In this document: one piece after another, positions 22,486-23,694 of the stretch | Position numbering within the stretch: the first letter of the stretch is position 1 | Layout: each line of letters starts with the position of its first letter | Assembly (NCBI GenBank): GCA_003132865.1 | Contig: PKYZ01000147.1 | Span: 263-23,956, forward strand | From: Bryobacterales bacterium | Lineage (GTDB): Bacteria > Acidobacteriota > Terriglobia > Bryobacterales > Bryobacteraceae | DNA: 23,694 nucleotides | Direction of reading: 5' to 3' | Notes under the pieces: model-generated | What the model was told of the DNA's origin: nothing | Seen by the model: the letters and a program-made list of their open reading frames with translations, nothing else | The model's database searches: none | Program-made: the position numbers and the translations under genes

Positions 22486-23477
22486 CGTGCGGATAGCGTC
22501 GTCAAAACCGAAGCCGCCCGAGTCAACTCCGGTGGCAGGGAGAAGCGCACGTCTTCGTCGATCAACTCCACTTCTTCCAGCCGGTGAAAGCCTTGATCCC
22601 GCAGGAATCCGACTAACTCCTCCACCAGATGTTCCGGCGCGGAGGCTCCCGCGGTGACCGCCACGTTACGAACGCCGTTCAGCCAGGCGATATCGACTTC
22701 TGCGTAGTCGTTGACCAGATAGGCGCGCACCCCGGCGTTGGCGCTCACCTCGACCAGCCGCTTCGAATTGGAGCTGTTCTGCGATCCCACCACCAGCAAC
22801 AAGTCGCAATACTCGGCCACACCCTTGACCGCCATCTGGCGGTTTTCGGTGGCGTAGCAGATGTCCTGGGCGGGCGGCCCCTCGATCAGCGGATAACGTC
22901 GTTTGAGACGTACGATGATGTCGCGCGTTTCATCCAGGCTGAGCGTGGTTTGAGTGAGATAACGCACGCGCGTGGGGTCCGGCAGTTTGAGCCGGTCCAC
23001 GTCCTCGACGGTTTCGACGAGGTAGCTGGATTCGGGCGCCTCTCCGAGAGTACCGGTGACTTCGTCGTGATGGCGGTGGCCGATCAGCACGATGCTGTAA
23101 CCGTCGCGCGCGAAACGCACTGCTTCCAGATGGACTTTGGTTACCAACGGACAAGTGGCGTCGATGACCTCCAGGCGCCGCGCCGCAGCTTCGCGGCGCA
23201 CTTCCGGAGCCACGCCGTGCGCGCTGAAAATGGCGCGCGCGCCCACGGGCACTTCGCCGATCTCCTCCACGAAGATGGCGCCCGCCTCGCGCAGTTCGTC
23301 CACGACGTGCTTGTTGTGAACGATTTCCTTGCGCACGTAGACGGGCGGGCCGTAGAGATCGAGCGCGATCTTGACCACGTCGATGGCCCGCACCACACCC
23401 GCACAGAATCCGCGCGGCTTGAGCAGATACACCTTCTTTTCCGAGCCGTGATTGGCGGCTATGGGTTTCAATGGCAT
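22482..23477 (-). CDS. ispH: 4-hydroxy-3-methylbut-2-enyl diphosphate reductase IspH (LytB)
   Basis: A 331-residue iron-sulfur enzyme making IPP and DMAPP at the end of the MEP pathway. The three cluster cysteines are C25 (PRGFCAG), C109 (DATCPLV) and C207 (DICYATENRQ). The catalytic-region motifs SAHGVAP, GHRHHDEVTGT and QTTLS are intact, and VGSQNSSNS is the substrate-binding loop. It is first in the operon, so isoprenoid supply is tied to hopanoid production. The ATG has no Shine-Dalgarno but lies about 23 bases after the predicted transcription start. Confidence 0.93.
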   Translation of the reverse strand: MPLKPIAANHGSEKKVYLLKPRGFCAGVVRAIDVVKIALDLYGPPVYVRKEIVHNKHVVDELREAGAIFVEEIGEVPVGARAIFSAHGVAPEVRREAAARRLEVIDATCPLVTKVHLEAVRFARDGYSIVLIGHRHHDEVTGTLGEAPESSYLVETVEDVDRLKLPDPTRVRYLTQTTLSLDETRDIIVRLKRRYPLIEGPPAQDICYATENRQMAVKGVAEYCDLLLVVGSQNSSNSKRLVEVSANAGVRAYLVNDYAEVDIAWLNGVRNVAVTAGASAPEHLVEELVGFLRDQGFHRLEEVELIDEDVRFSLPPELTRAASVLTTLSAR

Positions 23478-23506
23478 GTTAACGTTCGGGCGCTCTGAAT
23501 CATTCG

Positions 23507-23515
23507 ATTATAACA
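23507..23515 (-). promoter_or_regulatory. extended -10 promoter of the hopanoid operon
   Basis: On the minus strand TGT-TATAAT is a perfect extended -10 motif 29 bases before the ispH ATG. The -35 region is weak, as allowed for extended -10 promoters. Further upstream lies a small hairpin, CCTGC-GCAA-GCAGG. Confidence 0.55.
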
Positions 23516-23694
23516 GGAGAGGTCCTGCGCAAGCAGGCGGGTAGTACGCCATTTGTGTATGCCCAGCCGAATTGTGGTAGAGCTCGGGTGCTGGGTGTCT
23601 TTGGCGGAGCCTTTGCGATATTCAGTCGCCGGGGCGCGCTTGGCCGTTCGGTTTCGGGGTGGTGGGGGGCGGCGTTTGATCGCCGGAGGCCGGG
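23516..23694. other. window edge, mostly unassigned
   Basis: No certain gene is seen. On the minus strand a frame ending in TGA at 23622 would be the proline-rich C-terminus of a gene outside the window (TPPPTTPKPNGQARPGD). On the plus strand a frame from the ATG at 23559 stays open to the end, but its translation resembles nothing and has no ribosome site. Confidence 0.3.

Noticed and set aside
23523..23536. Hairpin CCTGC-GCAA-GCAGG as a terminator
   Set aside because: The stem is only five pairs and is not followed by a T-run on either strand.

Overview
The window is high-GC bacterial chromosome. PEP-CTERM and HAF-repeat proteins, an ADOP/MacB-like permease tail, several toxin-antitoxin modules and a hopanoid operon together suggest an acidobacterium of the Solibacter/Bryobacter type. 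That assignment is inferred from gene content and was not tested by search. No rRNA, tRNA, CRISPR array, prophage or complete insertion sequence was seen.

Left part (1-7640). The 3' end of an ABC permease gene faces a PEP-CTERM secreted protein built of six HAF repeats. On the minus strand follow a zinc-ribbon/TPR gene that looks frameshifted, a MazE/MazF-type pair and a methylmalonate-semialdehyde dehydrogenase. A dihydropyrimidinase/hydantoinase and an overlapping NCS1 (Mhp1-like) permease form a two-gene unit. Together with the dehydrogenase they point to uptake and breakdown of hydantoins or pyrimidines, but the other enzymes of that route are not in the window.

Middle part (7699-13799). 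A secreted protein fuses a serine beta-lactamase-fold hydrolase to a DUF1343/NamZ exo-muramidase domain, as expected for peptidoglycan scavenging. Then come a HicAB module, a small Cys-rich protein, a solitary purS, an enolase-superfamily sugar-acid dehydratase-like gene coupled to a four-helix membrane protein, a divergent cupin gene, a structured non-coding stretch, and a VapBC module with a palindrome at its start codon.

Right part (13769-23477, all minus strand). Nine tightly packed genes form a hopanoid operon, in transcription order ispH, shc, hpnH, hpnA, hpnG, two zinc-dependent MDR dehydrogenases, hpnC, hpnD. IspH supplies isoprenoid precursors, HpnC and HpnD act on farnesyl diphosphate toward squalene, Shc cyclises squalene to the hopane skeleton, and HpnH and HpnG build and trim the adenosyl side chain to ribosylhopane. 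No hpnE is present in the cluster. The two coupled dehydrogenases sit directly after hpnG and are candidates for the unassigned reduction of ribosylhopane to bacteriohopanetetrol.

A double-hairpin repeat occurs twice around hpnH. One copy is flanked by a perfect 9-bp direct repeat and appears to have split an ancestral ATGA stop/start overlap between hpnH and hpnA. The other copy encodes most of the C-terminal tail of Shc.
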